The translations under genes were made by a program, and so were the position numbers. A model generated the notes under the pieces. It ran no database searches and was not told where the DNA came from. It was given only the letters and a program-made list of their open reading frames with translations. Below are positions 47,391 to 56,918 of a stretch of 64,000 nt of DNA, one piece after another; within the stretch, counting starts at the first letter, position 1, and each line of letters opens with the position of its first letter. This stretch comes from Alphaproteobacteria bacterium (lineage in GTDB: Bacteria; Pseudomonadota; Alphaproteobacteria; UBA8366; Aestuariispiraceae), in assembly GCA_033344895.1 (NCBI GenBank), contig JAWPMN010000001.1, positions 2,159,501 through 2,223,500 on the forward strand, in the 5' to 3' direction.

Positions 47391-48866
47391 CTACACGCCA
47401 CCCATCAGGATGTATTTCATCTCGCAGAATTCATCGAGGCCGTACTTGGAACCCTCGCGGCCCAGGCCGGATTCCTTGACGCCGCCGAACGGCGCGACCT
47501 CGGTCGACAGGATGCCGGTGTTCAGGGCAACCATGCCGTATTCCAGCTGTTCCGCGACGCGCCAGACGCGGCCGATATCGCGGGCATAGAAATAGGAGGC
47601 CAGGCCGAACTCCGTATCGTTCGCCATGGCGACGACTTCATCCTCGTCCTTGAAGCGGAACAGCGGGGCCAGCGGGCCGAAAGTCTCGTCCTTCGATACC
47701 ATCATGTCCTGTGTGACATTGGCCAGGACCGTGGGCTCATAGAAGGACATGCCCAGTGCATGGCGCTGACCGCCGGTCAGGACACTCGCCCCTTTCGACG
47801 TCGCATCGGCCAGATGTTCCTCGACCTTGTCCACCGCGGACATGTCGATCAGCGGGCCGATGACGACGCCGTCATCGACACCGTTGCCGATCTTCAGCGC
47901 CTTGACCTTCGCGGCCAGTTTCTCGGCGAATTCGTCGTAGACCGCGTCCTGGACATAGATCCGGTTGGCGCAGACGCAGGTCTGACCGGCGTTGCGGAAC
48001 TTGCAGATGATGGCGCCATCAACCGCCGCGTCGATGTCGGCGTCGTCGAAGACGATGAAGGGTGCGTTGCCGCCCAGTTCCATGGATACCTTCTTCACCG
48101 TGTCGGCGCATTGCTTGATCAGGATCTTGCCGATCTCCGTCGAGCCGGTGAAGGAAACCTTGCGCACGATCGGGTTGCCGGTCATCTCACCGCCGATCGC
48201 GCCGGCCGAGCCGGTGACGACGGACAGAACACCTTTCGGTACGCCCGCGCGTTCCGCCAGTTCGGCAAGCGCCAGTGCCGACAGCGGCGTCTGGGACGCG
48301 GGCTTGGCGACGGCGGGGCAGCCGGCGGCCAGCGCCGGACCGGCTTTGCGCGTGATCATGGCAATCGGGAAGTTCCACGGCGTGATGAAGGCCGTGACGC
48401 CGATCGGCTGCTTGATGACGACAATGCGCTTGTCATCCTGATGCTGCGGGATGACATCGCCGTACATCCGCTTTGCTTCCTCGGCGAACCATTCCAGGAA
48501 GGAGGCGCCGTAGGCGACCTCACCCTTGGCTTCCGGCAGGGGTTTGCCCTGTTCGCTGGTCATGATCAGCGCCAGATCGTCGGCATTTTCATGCATCAGT
48601 TCGAACCAGCGGCGCAGGATCGCGGCGCGGTCCTTGGCGAGTTTGGAACGCCAGGCCGGCCAGGCGGCGTTGGCGGCCTCAATGGCACGTCGGGTTTCGT
48701 CGGCGCCCATCTTCGGCACCGTGGCGATAACTTCGCCGGTCGCCGGGTTGGTGACATCGATGGTCTCGCCACTGTCGGCGTCGACCCACTGGCCGTCGAT
48801 GTAACCCTGCTGCTTCAGCAGGCTCGGGTCCTTGAGGCTCAGGCCCTTGGTCTTGATCTCATTCAT
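47391..48866 (-). CDS. gabD: NAD(P)-dependent succinate-semialdehyde dehydrogenase
   Basis: A 491-residue aldehyde dehydrogenase of the GabD group that oxidises succinate semialdehyde to succinate, the last step of GABA or polyamine-derived breakdown. Key motifs: TPWNFPIAMITRKAGPALAA, FTGSTEIGKIL, catalytic Glu in MELGGNAPF and catalytic Cys in NAGQTCVCANR (second Cys two residues later, as in redox-sensitive GabD). Ending GLGREGSKYGLDEFCEMKY is a GabD hallmark. ATG 48866 is the likely start; a longer GC-rich leader frame is not conserved-looking. No gabT is adjacent. Confidence 0.92.
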   Translation of the reverse strand: MNEIKTKGLSLKDPSLLKQQGYIDGQWVDADSGETIDVTNPATGEVIATVPKMGADETRRAIEAANAAWPAWRSKLAKDRAAILRRWFELMHENADDLALIMTSEQGKPLPEAKGEVAYGASFLEWFAEEAKRMYGDVIPQHQDDKRIVVIKQPIGVTAFITPWNFPIAMITRKAGPALAAGCPAVAKPASQTPLSALALAELAERAGVPKGVLSVVTGSAGAIGGEMTGNPIVRKVSFTGSTEIGKILIKQCADTVKKVSMELGGNAPFIVFDDADIDAAVDGAIICKFRNAGQTCVCANRIYVQDAVYDEFAEKLAAKVKALKIGNGVDDGVVIGPLIDMSAVDKVEEHLADATSKGASVLTGGQRHALGMSFYEPTVLANVTQDMMVSKDETFGPLAPLFRFKDEDEVVAMANDTEFGLASYFYARDIGRVWRVAEQLEYGMVALNTGILSTEVAPFGGVKESGLGREGSKYGLDEFCEMKYILMGGV

Positions 48867-49046
48867 GATGTCCACCCTTTTCTTGCGTGGCGGCGGTCTT
48901 TCGGTCGCGCCGCGATAAATCTCGGACGGAATCGGTACTCCGCCGAGGCAGGCATGGCAAGGGATGGGGCGGGGAAAGATCTGTGACCACCGGACCGGAC
49001 GCAACGTTGCCGCTGCGTCCGGGGCGTATTAAGTTCCAGGGCCGCG

Positions 49047-49607
49047 CTATTCCGCGGCGGCGTAGGTCATGAACCGTAACGGGTAGTCCGCCTCTTCCGT
49101 GTAGATCGACCCGGTATGCGACAGGAAGCTGGAATACAGCACGAACCGATCAGCATCGAAGCCCAGATTGCGCGGCAGCCGCCTTTCGGCGACGAAACGC
49201 TCCGCACAGTCGATGCTGGTCGTCTTCAGGCGTCCCAACGTGATATGCGGATGGAACTTTCTGCTTTCTGGCCGCAATCCGCAACGTACCGCCGCGGATT
49301 CGATCTTTCGCTGGAGATGCAGAAGCCCGTCATTTTTGCGGACATTGGCAATCAGGGCACTGGGTTTTCGCTTGTTGCCGAACCAGCCGAGACCGTCCAG
49401 CGTGACATCGAAGCCGGGGGCATCGATCCGCATCAGAGTGTGTGCGAGATCCTCGGCCATGCCGAAATCGATCTCGCCGATGAAGCGGAGTGTCAGGTGG
49501 AAGTTCTCGGGATCGGTCCAGCGGGCACCGGGCAGTCCGTTCTGCAACCCGGTCAGCACGTGCCGAACATCCGCTGGCACGGGCAGGGCGACGAATAGCC
49601 GTATCAT
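49047..49607 (-). CDS. thpR: RNA 2',3'-cyclic phosphodiesterase (LigT/ThpR)
   Basis: A 186-residue 2H phosphoesterase that opens 2',3'-cyclic phosphates at RNA ends. Both catalytic HxTx motifs are present: FHLTLRF in the N-terminal half and HPHITLGRL in the C-terminal half. MIRLFVALPVP is the typical N-terminus. It is followed upstream, on the same strand, by an aldo/keto reductase gene 44 bases away. Confidence 0.92.
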   Translation of the reverse strand: MIRLFVALPVPADVRHVLTGLQNGLPGARWTDPENFHLTLRFIGEIDFGMAEDLAHTLMRIDAPGFDVTLDGLGWFGNKRKPSALIANVRKNDGLLHLQRKIESAAVRCGLRPESRKFHPHITLGRLKTTSIDCAERFVAERRLPRNLGFDADRFVLYSSFLSHTGSIYTEEADYPLRFMTYAAAE

Positions 49608-49651
49608 GGCGCGCCTCCACTATATATGGGGTCAAAATCGACCCCACACCC

Positions 49652-50704
49652 TTAATACCCGATTGGCGTCTCCTTGTGAATGGCTTCGATGTCGGTCAGG
49701 ACATCGTCGGACAAGGTCATGTCTCCGGTGTCGATGGCGGTCTTCAACTGGTCCAGATTCGTGGCCCCGATGATGTTCGCCGTCGTGAACTGCCGGGTGT
49801 TGACGAAGGTGTTCGCCAACTGCGCCGGATCGAGGCCGTGGCGGCGGGCGACATCGACGTATTTCCGGATCGTTTCGACAGCCCTATCACTCTGATATCG
49901 CGGGAAGTATTCGTTGAACAGGGTCAAGCGCGCACCTTCGGGCCTGGCGCCGTCGAGATACTTGCCGGACAATGTTCCCATCGCCAGGGGCGAGTAGGCC
50001 AGCAAGCCAACCCCGGTGCGGCAGGACACTTCCGCCAGGCCGTACTCATACTCCCGTTTCAGCAGATTGTAGGGGTTCTGAATGGAGACGATTCTCGGCA
50101 GTCCGGCTGTTTCCGCCAACCGGAGGAACTCCATGACCCCCCAGGCCGATTCGTTTGAGACGCCGACATATCGGACCTTCCCGGCCTGCACCAGTTCCTC
50201 CAGTGCGCGCAGGCTCTCTTCGATCGGAAAGCCGTCCTGCTCGGGATTGTGGGAGTAGGTCACGGAGTCGAAGGAGGTGGTTTCCCGTTCCGGCCAGTGC
50301 AACTGATAGAGATCGATATAGTCGGTCTTGAGCCGTTTCAGGCTGGCGTCGCAGGCTTCCAGGATCGACTGACGGTCCAGTCTGGTTTCGCCGCCATGCA
50401 GGTGCGGACGCATATAGGGCAGCCGGCCGGCGCGTCCTGCGACTTTCGACGCCAGAATGACGTCCGATCGCCGCCCTGTTTTTTCAAACCAGGTGCCGAT
50501 GATCTCCTCGGTCCGGCCATAGGTCTCCGCCCGGGGCGGAATGGCGTAGAGTTCGGCGGTGTCCCAGAAGTTCACGCCGCGATCCAACGCGTAGTCCATC
50601 TGGGCATGCCCCTCGGCTTCGGTGTTCTGCTCGCCCCAGGTCATGGTGCCCAGGCAAATCACACTGACGTCGATATCGGTATGTCCCAGCTTGTTGTAGC
50701 GCAT
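49652..50704 (-). CDS. NADP(H)-dependent aldo/keto reductase (Tas-like)
   Basis: A 350-residue (beta/alpha)8 oxidoreductase. The catalytic tetrad can be placed: Asp in NFWDTAELY, Tyr in AELYAIPP, Lys in ILASKVAGR and His in YQLHWPERET. The NADPH-binding end reads ANIIGATNLDQLKTAI. The long insertion (YSHNPEQDGFPIEESLRALE) is typical of Tas. Substrate unknown. A terminator-like hairpin sits in its leader. Confidence 0.9.
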   Translation of the reverse strand: MRYNKLGHTDIDVSVICLGTMTWGEQNTEAEGHAQMDYALDRGVNFWDTAELYAIPPRAETYGRTEEIIGTWFEKTGRRSDVILASKVAGRAGRLPYMRPHLHGGETRLDRQSILEACDASLKRLKTDYIDLYQLHWPERETTSFDSVTYSHNPEQDGFPIEESLRALEELVQAGKVRYVGVSNESAWGVMEFLRLAETAGLPRIVSIQNPYNLLKREYEYGLAEVSCRTGVGLLAYSPLAMGTLSGKYLDGARPEGARLTLFNEYFPRYQSDRAVETIRKYVDVARRHGLDPAQLANTFVNTRQFTTANIIGATNLDQLKTAIDTGDMTLSDDVLTDIEAIHKETPIGY

Positions 50705-50734
50705 CGATAAGATCCCCTCCGGTACAAAGAAAAT

Positions 50735-50755
50735 GGCCCCGGTGTCGGCGGGGCC
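50735..50755 (-). terminator. Terminator-like hairpin in the leader of the aldo/keto reductase gene
   Basis: GGCCCCG-gtgtcgg-CGGGGCC is a perfect seven-pair stem. On the minus strand it is followed by ATTTTCTTT, on the plus strand by TTTCTC. It lies 31 bases upstream of the aldo/keto reductase ATG, where no plus-strand gene ends, so attenuation of that gene is one option. Confidence 0.5.
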
Positions 50756-50887
50756 TTTCTCAAGATATGGGGTTCATACGCCTTGTGAAAAGGCAAAGTC
50801 CGGAAATCAGAAGAGAGGTGCCCGAATAGGTTGAGTTGCTCGGTTCATTCATTATTATCTGATGATGATCAAATTGGGGGGGCAGGT

Positions 50888-51637
50888 ATGCGCATTTTCG
50901 TAGTTTTATTGCTTGTTCTAGGTGCTGCGGGTTGCCGCGGCGGCTATACCGGCAGCGGGCCGATCCAGTTCAGCGACGGTGCCCTACGCAACTACGATCA
51001 TTATATTTCCCGTGAGACGCCGATGAGCTTCGCCGTCACCGAGGATGGCGCAAAGTCTTTCTATTATTACTGTCCTTGGAACTACCAGGGCCACTGTGAG
51101 GCCCTCGCCGATACCAAGATAATCTACGAGTGCGAAAAACGGCATAAATCCAAGTGTATGGTATTTGCCCGCGGCAAACAGATCGTCTGGGACAGCCCTG
51201 GAGATTGGCGCCGAGGCAAACCGGACGGCCTGTACAGCGTCAATCATAACAAAAGGCAATCGTCCGACAACGCCGTGGAGCCGGTGCCGGTCGGGCGCGG
51301 ATCGGCCTATGCCGGGCGCTTCATCGGTGAAGGGGCGACACCTCGAAGCGAAGGCAATGAGCCAGGGCCTCAGGTCTGTGAGAAGGGTGAAGTCTTTCCG
51401 GTCAAAGCGCGCTACTACAACCGCGTGATCACTTTGGAATTCGACTTCACAGGGGCAGGCGGTACCGTCGAAACAATGTCCGGAAAGGTGAGTGGGTCAA
51501 AGTTCAGTTTCGAAGAGAATCTGTTCGGGAAGGGGTCGGGGTTTGCGGTGACCGGCACCATTAGCGGTCTGAACGTGGAAGGCCGGATCGACAGTCATTC
51601 GTGCTCCTCGCGCTTCAAACTGTCGGCAGCCTCCTGA
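50888..51637 (+). CDS. Putative lipoprotein, paralogue of the one at 38898
   Basis: A 249-residue exported protein. Signal segment FVVLLLVLGAAGC with lipidated Cys16. The N-terminal module has GSGPIQFS, PMSFAVTEDG, CEKRHKSKC and RGKQIVW, matching the other lipoprotein in motif order and cysteine spacing. The C-terminal domain is different and strand-rich (VITLEFDFTGAGGTVETMSG, SGFAVTGTISGLNVEGRID, SCSSRFKL). ATG 50888 has a G-rich ribosome site. Function unknown. Confidence 0.75.
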   Translation: MRIFVVLLLVLGAAGCRGGYTGSGPIQFSDGALRNYDHYISRETPMSFAVTEDGAKSFYYYCPWNYQGHCEALADTKIIYECEKRHKSKCMVFARGKQIVWDSPGDWRRGKPDGLYSVNHNKRQSSDNAVEPVPVGRGSAYAGRFIGEGATPRSEGNEPGPQVCEKGEVFPVKARYYNRVITLEFDFTGAGGTVETMSGKVSGSKFSFEENLFGKGSGFAVTGTISGLNVEGRIDSHSCSSRFKLSAAS

Positions 51638-51659
51638 CAAGCAGGAATAACGATATCGG

Positions 51660-52805
51660 CTAAAGGAACAGCGTCAGGACGCCTGTATAGGTGTAGATGC
51701 GGTCGCGGCTGAATTCGCCATTGGCGAAGAAGCCGGTCAGGGGGAAAGCGCCGAATGTCTCCTCGATCAACTGGGTTTCCAGGGCCGGATCGCTGAACTG
51801 GTTCGGCCCCCTGGCGGCGCAGGATACATAGACACCGCCGCGCACGGGCCGGTCGCCGATTCGCGATTTCAGATCGCCCAGCATGCGGCGCATATCCGCG
51901 GTCGCACTGACCGGATCACGACGGCAGAACATGATTCCGTCCCCGGGCCGCATGCTGGCCCCGACTGCAAGTGCACGATGCTGGGGATCGATCGCGAGCA
52001 GGTCGCGCACGGTATAATCCCCGCTGTCGGATCCCGCGACCGGCAGGGCCGCGAAAATATATCCGGCACAGCGATTGAGATCGCGGGACAGGATTTCGCC
52101 GATATCTTCCTTGAAGACGTCGAGGGCCGGTCGCCCGTTCAGTTCGAAGATGGCATGTTCCTCACCGGCAGTAACGGTGTGAACCGGCCCGATTGGGCTG
52201 CATCCCTGACTCAGGGCAGTCTGGATCGGCAGTTCCGACAGCGACAGCATGGCGCCGCTGAGCCCCTGTCCATCGGCGCCGTCCGCGACCTGCGATCCAT
52301 TCCCGTGACCGACACTCAACCCGCCGATCAGGAAGCCGTCCGTCTCCTGCACGATATCGTCGATGATCCCGCCCAGAAGGCCGTTGTCGGAATCGCCGTG
52401 TGCCAGGATCATCGGCGGACCGTACTGCGCAAGCCACTCTTCATGGGTCGCGCTGATACGGTCGGATTCCCCACGTACGCCGGAGAATATGCGGAATGCA
52501 TCTTCCGCGAACGGACACAACAGGACGGAAACGGCCGGGGTGCCGTAGCATTCGTCCAGCGACCCGCTGCGGTTTGTGCCGATTGTGCCGAAACCGATGG
52601 TGCCGACCCAGTGTGGAACGCCTGTGGACTGTCTCAGCAGCACCTCGATATCGGCGAACTCGGAAGCGAATTCCGGGGTCATGTAGATCAGGCCCAGTCG
52701 GTGTTCCGGTCCACATTTTTGCAGGACGGGGAGAATCTGGCCGATGGCCTGCTGCCAGGAATCGCTGGACGCCTGGGCGGCAATGAAGGGGATGGGGCCA
52801 CTCAT
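51660..52805 (-). CDS. FIST domain-containing protein
   Basis: A 381-residue protein with FIST N-terminal and C-terminal domains, proposed to bind small ligands such as amino acids. Segments: GLIYMTPEFASEFADIEVLL, WVGTIGFGTIGTNRSG, GFLIGGLSVGHGNGSQVADG, CSPIGPVHTVTAGEEH, and FGAFPLTGFFANGEFSRDRI near the end. It has no output domain of its own. It follows tesA by 16 bases on the same strand, so the two are co-transcribed. Confidence 0.88.
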   Translation of the reverse strand: MSGPIPFIAAQASSDSWQQAIGQILPVLQKCGPEHRLGLIYMTPEFASEFADIEVLLRQSTGVPHWVGTIGFGTIGTNRSGSLDECYGTPAVSVLLCPFAEDAFRIFSGVRGESDRISATHEEWLAQYGPPMILAHGDSDNGLLGGIIDDIVQETDGFLIGGLSVGHGNGSQVADGADGQGLSGAMLSLSELPIQTALSQGCSPIGPVHTVTAGEEHAIFELNGRPALDVFKEDIGEILSRDLNRCAGYIFAALPVAGSDSGDYTVRDLLAIDPQHRALAVGASMRPGDGIMFCRRDPVSATADMRRMLGDLKSRIGDRPVRGGVYVSCAARGPNQFSDPALETQLIEETFGAFPLTGFFANGEFSRDRIYTYTGVLTLFL

Positions 52806-52821
52806 TGTGGCTTTCCCGTCG

Positions 52822-53460
52822 TCACGATCCGTTCCCGGATTCGAGCGCTTCGATGACGCTCGGGGCAATTCGCTCCACGATCACCTGAACGCCCTCGGCG
52901 TTGGGGTGCATCCCGTCGTCCTGGTTCAGATGCGCCTCGGCGGCGACGCCCTCCAGAAAGAAGGGGTAGAAGGCCGTGCCATATTTTTCCGCCAACCGGG
53001 GATAAAGCGCATTGAAAGCCGCACCGTATTCGCGTCCGAGATTGGGGGGCGCCATCATCCCGGTCAGCAGGACCGGGACACCGGCGGACTGCGATTTCTC
53101 GATGATCTGGGCTAGGTTCGCTTCGGTCTGTTCCGGCGGCAGACCGCGCAACCCGTCATTGGCGCCCAGTTCCAGCAGCATGAGATCCGGTTTTTCCGCG
53201 AACAGCCAGTCCACGCGGCCGAGCCCGGCCTTGGATGTGTCGCCGGAAACGCCACCGTTCACAACGCGCACGTCATAACCGCGCGCCTTCAATTCCGCTT
53301 CCAGCCGGGCCGGAAAGCTGTCCTGCCTGGACAGGCCGTAACCCGCGACAAGACTGTCCCCAAGAGCCAGGATGACGACGTCGTCTGCGGCGGCCACGGG
53401 GGCGGACAACATCAGAAACACGGCACAGAAAGCGGCGGCGGCATTGATCGCGCGCCGCAT
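52822..53460 (-). CDS. tesA: Periplasmic GDSL esterase / acyl-CoA thioesterase I (TesA)
   Basis: A 212-residue SGNH hydrolase with a signal peptide (MRRAINAAAAFCAVFLMLSA, cut near AAA-DD). The four family blocks are LALGDSLVAGYGLS (nucleophile Ser), NGGVSGDTSKAG, LGANDGLRGLPP and DDGMHPNAEGV (Asp and His). It hydrolyses thioesters and short esters in the periplasm. It is divergent from ybbA across 40 bases, the same arrangement as in Escherichia coli. Confidence 0.93.
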   Translation of the reverse strand: MRRAINAAAAFCAVFLMLSAPVAAADDVVILALGDSLVAGYGLSRQDSFPARLEAELKARGYDVRVVNGGVSGDTSKAGLGRVDWLFAEKPDLMLLELGANDGLRGLPPEQTEANLAQIIEKSQSAGVPVLLTGMMAPPNLGREYGAAFNALYPRLAEKYGTAFYPFFLEGVAAEAHLNQDDGMHPNAEGVQVIVERIAPSVIEALESGNGS

Positions 53461-53500
53461 GGCGCCATATAGCCGTTGGTGTGTACAGGAAAGGCGGGTC

Positions 53501-54232
53501 ATGACATCCCATTTGCAAAGCGGCGATAACGAAGGTGCGACAACCGAAATGATCGCCCTGCGCGATGTGCATCTAACACTTGGGTCCCTGGCAGGCGACG
53601 TCAATATTCTACATGGCGTCGATCTGTCCGTTGCGCGCGGCGAAACGGTCAGTGTCGTCGGACCGTCCGGCTCCGGCAAGACGTCTATGCTGATGATCGT
53701 CTCCGGGCTGGAACAGGCGACGTCCGGTCAGGTCATTGTCGGCGGACAGGATTTCTCCACTCTGGACGAAGACGGTCTGGCACGCTTCCGGCGCGACAAC
53801 CTGGGCATCGTCTTTCAGAACTTCCATCTCGTTCCCACCATGACAGCGGTGGAAAACGTGGCCATTCCTTTGGAGCTTGCCGGCCGGCGGGATGCAGCGG
53901 AGCGCGCGGCGGCGGTACTGGACCAGGTCGGTCTGGGGGCCCGTCTCAAACATTATCCCGGACAGCTGTCCGGCGGGGAACAGCAGCGGGTCGCACTGGC
54001 CCGGGCTTTTGCGGCGGAGCCGAAACTGATTCTGGCGGATGAACCGACCGGCAATCTGGACGCCGATACGGGCGCGCAGATTGTCGATCTGATGTTTTCA
54101 CTGGCACGCGACCATGCAACGACCCTCATGCTGATTACCCACGATTCGACACTGGCCAGCGCCTGCGACCGGACGGTCGAGATGCGTGACGGCCGCCTGA
54201 CCGGCGGTGCGGCACTCAAGGCGGCGGAGTAG
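53501..54232 (+). CDS. ybbA: ABC transporter ATP-binding protein (YbbA-like)
   Basis: A 243-residue ATPase of the LolD/MacB type. Walker A GPSGSGKTS, Q-loop VFQNFHLVPTMTAVEN, signature LSGGEQQRVALARA, Walker B LILADEPTGNLD and switch His LITHD are all present. AGGAAAGG precedes ATG 53501. The gene ends one codon before the permease gene starts (TAG then ATG), so they form one exporter. Relatives are thought to act on lipid or hydrophobic substrates. Confidence 0.93.
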   Translation: MTSHLQSGDNEGATTEMIALRDVHLTLGSLAGDVNILHGVDLSVARGETVSVVGPSGSGKTSMLMIVSGLEQATSGQVIVGGQDFSTLDEDGLARFRRDNLGIVFQNFHLVPTMTAVENVAIPLELAGRRDAAERAAAVLDQVGLGARLKHYPGQLSGGEQQRVALARAFAAEPKLILADEPTGNLDADTGAQIVDLMFSLARDHATTLMLITHDSTLASACDRTVEMRDGRLTGGAALKAAE

Positions 54233-56764
54233 ATGCCGGTGCTGGGAACCGCATTCCGATTTGCCTTGCGGGAACTGCGCGGTGGCTTGAAGGGCTTTCG
54301 GGTTTTTCTGGCCTGTCTGGCGCTCGGCGTCGCGGCGATTGCCGGTGTCGGCTCCCTTGCCTCGGCGATCGAGGCGGGGTTGAAGGCCGATGGCCGGGTT
54401 CTGCTGGGTGGCGACGTCGATATTCGGCTGATGCACCAGGAGGCCAGCCCGGAACAGATCGACTGGTTGCGCGATAACACGGCTGCTCTGTCCCGGATCG
54501 TGCAGATGCGTGCGATGGCCATCCGTGCCGACGGCGCCGAACGCCGCCTGGTCGAGATGAAGGCGGTGGATGGCGCCTATCCCCTGAACGGCACCCTGGT
54601 GCTGGAAGACGGCCTGACAATGTCCGCGTTGCAGCGGCAGAACGGGGTATGGGGCCTGATTGCAGCCCCGCAACTGGCCGAGAGATTGCGCCTGAACGAG
54701 GGCGACCGGGTGCGAATCGGGGAAGCGGAATTCGAATATCGCGGCACCTTTCTGGAAGAGCCGGACAAGGGCACGCAGGCATTCAACCTCGGGCCGCGGA
54801 TTTTCATTTCCATTGACGCCCTGCCGGAAACCGATCTGGAGCAGCCCGGCAGCCTGATCCGATACCATCATCGGGTCCTGTTGCCCCCGCAGACCGATGT
54901 CGGCGGCTGGGTCGAAAGCCTGAATGCGCAGTTTCCCGACGCCGGATGGCGTGTCCGGGCCCTGGACGACGCCGCGCCGAACATTCAGCGATTCGTTGAC
55001 CGGGTCGGTCTGTTCATGACGCTGGTCGGTCTGACAGCGCTTCTGGTCGGCGGGGTCGGTGTCGGCAATGCCGTACGTGCCTTCCTCAACCAGCGCACGG
55101 GCACGATCGCGACCCTGAAATGCCTCGGTGCGCCCTCGGCCACGATCTTCGCAACCTATCTGATCCAGGTCGGCGCATTGGCGCTGGTCGGGATTGTTCT
55201 GGGCCTGTTGCTCGGCGGGGTCGGACCGTCATTGGTGGTCCCGATGCTGGCGGACAAGCTGCCGGTGGAAGCCCGGGTCGGGCTGTATCCGATGCCGTTG
55301 CTGCTCGCTGCCGGGTTCGGCCTGCTGACGACACTGGTCTTTGCATTATGGCCGCTGGCGCGGGCAAGCTCCGTTCCGGCCGCGACCTTGTTCCGGGATC
55401 TTCTGAACCCCGTCACGGCACGCCCAGGGCCGAAAATGGCACTCTTTCTTGCGGCCGCGGCGGCAGGGCTGGTCGGTCTGGCGGTATTGTCCGCGGATCA
55501 GCCGGTCGTGGCGCTGGCCTTCACCGGCGGGGCAGTCGCAACGTTGCTGGCTTTCCGGGCCGCCGCCTGGGCAGCGATGGCGTTGGCGCGTCGACTGCCG
55601 CGACCGCGGGACACGCGCATCGCCCTGGCCATGGCCAATCTGCACCGGCCGGGCGCTCCCACCGGCGGGATCGTCGTGTCGCTGGGGCTTGGCCTGACCG
55701 TGCTGATTGCGGTGGCCATGATCGAAGGCAATCTGTCACGCCAGGTGTCAGAGACCTTCCGTGGCGAAGCGCCGGGCTACTTCTTCATCGACATTCAGCC
55801 GGACCAGATTGACGGGTTCCGCGAGACGCTGGACGGATTCGACGGGTTGGATCGCTACGATACGGTGCCGATGCTGCGCGGTCGCATCGTCGCGCTGGAC
55901 GGCGTTCCGGTCGAGGAGATCGAACCGCATCCCGAAGTCGCCTGGATGCTGCGTGGCGACCGGGGCATCACCTGGTCCCGAACGCCGCCGGAACGCGGCA
56001 GCGAGATCGTCGAAGGCGCCTGGTGGCCGGAAGACTATGCCGATACGTCGCGCACGCTGGTCAGTTTCGATGCGGAGGCCGCGCAGTATTTCGGGCTCGG
56101 CATCGGCGACACGCTGACGGTCAATGTGCTGGGCCGGGAAATCCAGGCGGAGATCGCCAACCTTCGGACGATCGACTGGACGTCGCTTGGCATCAATTTC
56201 GTGATGGTCTTTTCCCCCGGCCTGCTGGAAAGCGCGCCGCAGATGTATCTGGCCACCGCCTATCTGGAGCCGGACCGGGAAGTGGCGCTGGAGCGGGCGG
56301 TCACGGACCTCTATCCCAATGTCTCGGCCATCCGCGTGAAGGAAGTGCTGGAAGGGGTCGACAAGATCCTTCAGGACCTCGGTACGGCTGTTACGGCCAT
56401 CGCGGCCATTGCCATCATTGCCGGCGTCCTGGTCCTGGCCGGCGCGGTCGCGGCCGGGCACAGCCGGCGCATTTATGAATCCGTGGTTCTGAAGGTTCTG
56501 GGCGCAACACGACGGGATGTACTGATCGCCTATCTGCTGGAGTTCGGACTGTTGGGTCTGCTGACGGCGCTGATTGCCGGTCTTGTCGGCGGCCTCGCCG
56601 CCTATGTCGTGATCGAAGAGGTGATGCAGGCGGATTGGATTTTCGTCCCGGAAGCGGCGGCCCTGACCGTCATCGTCGCCCTTGGCACCACGATCTCTCT
56701 CGGCTTTGCCGGAACCTGGGCCGCATTGGGAAGGAAGGCGGCCCCGCTGTTGAGGAACGAGTAG
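54233..56764 (+). CDS. ybbP: ABC transporter permease, FtsX/MacB-like (YbbP-like)
   Basis: An 843-residue permease with about ten membrane helices: one near the N-terminus (GFRVFLACLALGVAAIAGVG), an FtsX domain around 260-380 (MTLVGLTALLVGGVGVGNAV), a middle helix set around 405-490, a large periplasmic region, and a second FtsX domain at the C-terminus (IAAIAIIAGVLVLAGAVAAG). This layout is the YbbP family. It starts directly after the ybbA stop. With divergent tesA, it suggests a lipid or lysophospholipid function. Confidence 0.92.
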   Translation: MPVLGTAFRFALRELRGGLKGFRVFLACLALGVAAIAGVGSLASAIEAGLKADGRVLLGGDVDIRLMHQEASPEQIDWLRDNTAALSRIVQMRAMAIRADGAERRLVEMKAVDGAYPLNGTLVLEDGLTMSALQRQNGVWGLIAAPQLAERLRLNEGDRVRIGEAEFEYRGTFLEEPDKGTQAFNLGPRIFISIDALPETDLEQPGSLIRYHHRVLLPPQTDVGGWVESLNAQFPDAGWRVRALDDAAPNIQRFVDRVGLFMTLVGLTALLVGGVGVGNAVRAFLNQRTGTIATLKCLGAPSATIFATYLIQVGALALVGIVLGLLLGGVGPSLVVPMLADKLPVEARVGLYPMPLLLAAGFGLLTTLVFALWPLARASSVPAATLFRDLLNPVTARPGPKMALFLAAAAAGLVGLAVLSADQPVVALAFTGGAVATLLAFRAAAWAAMALARRLPRPRDTRIALAMANLHRPGAPTGGIVVSLGLGLTVLIAVAMIEGNLSRQVSETFRGEAPGYFFIDIQPDQIDGFRETLDGFDGLDRYDTVPMLRGRIVALDGVPVEEIEPHPEVAWMLRGDRGITWSRTPPERGSEIVEGAWWPEDYADTSRTLVSFDAEAAQYFGLGIGDTLTVNVLGREIQAEIANLRTIDWTSLGINFVMVFSPGLLESAPQMYLATAYLEPDREVALERAVTDLYPNVSAIRVKEVLEGVDKILQDLGTAVTAIAAIAIIAGVLVLAGAVAAGHSRRIYESVVLKVLGATRRDVLIAYLLEFGLLGLLTALIAGLVGGLAAYVVIEEVMQADWIFVPEAAALTVIVALGTTISLGFAGTWAALGRKAAPLLRNE

Positions 56765-56918
56765 GGCGGCGCTCTGTCGATTTCGTACTGCCATTGTGCG
56801 GCGCCAGTTGAATTTCAATGCGTTTCTGCCCATATTAGCGTCGGAAAATCAGTCTCCTGCGGCCCATAGTGGTGGTCGCAGGGCTAACTCAACGAGGGTA
56901 GAAAAGGGGCAACGAGCA

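Noticed and set aside
47193-48986. A 597-residue plus-strand frame opposite gabD
   Set aside because: It begins in the hairpin repeats and is the shadow of gabD.
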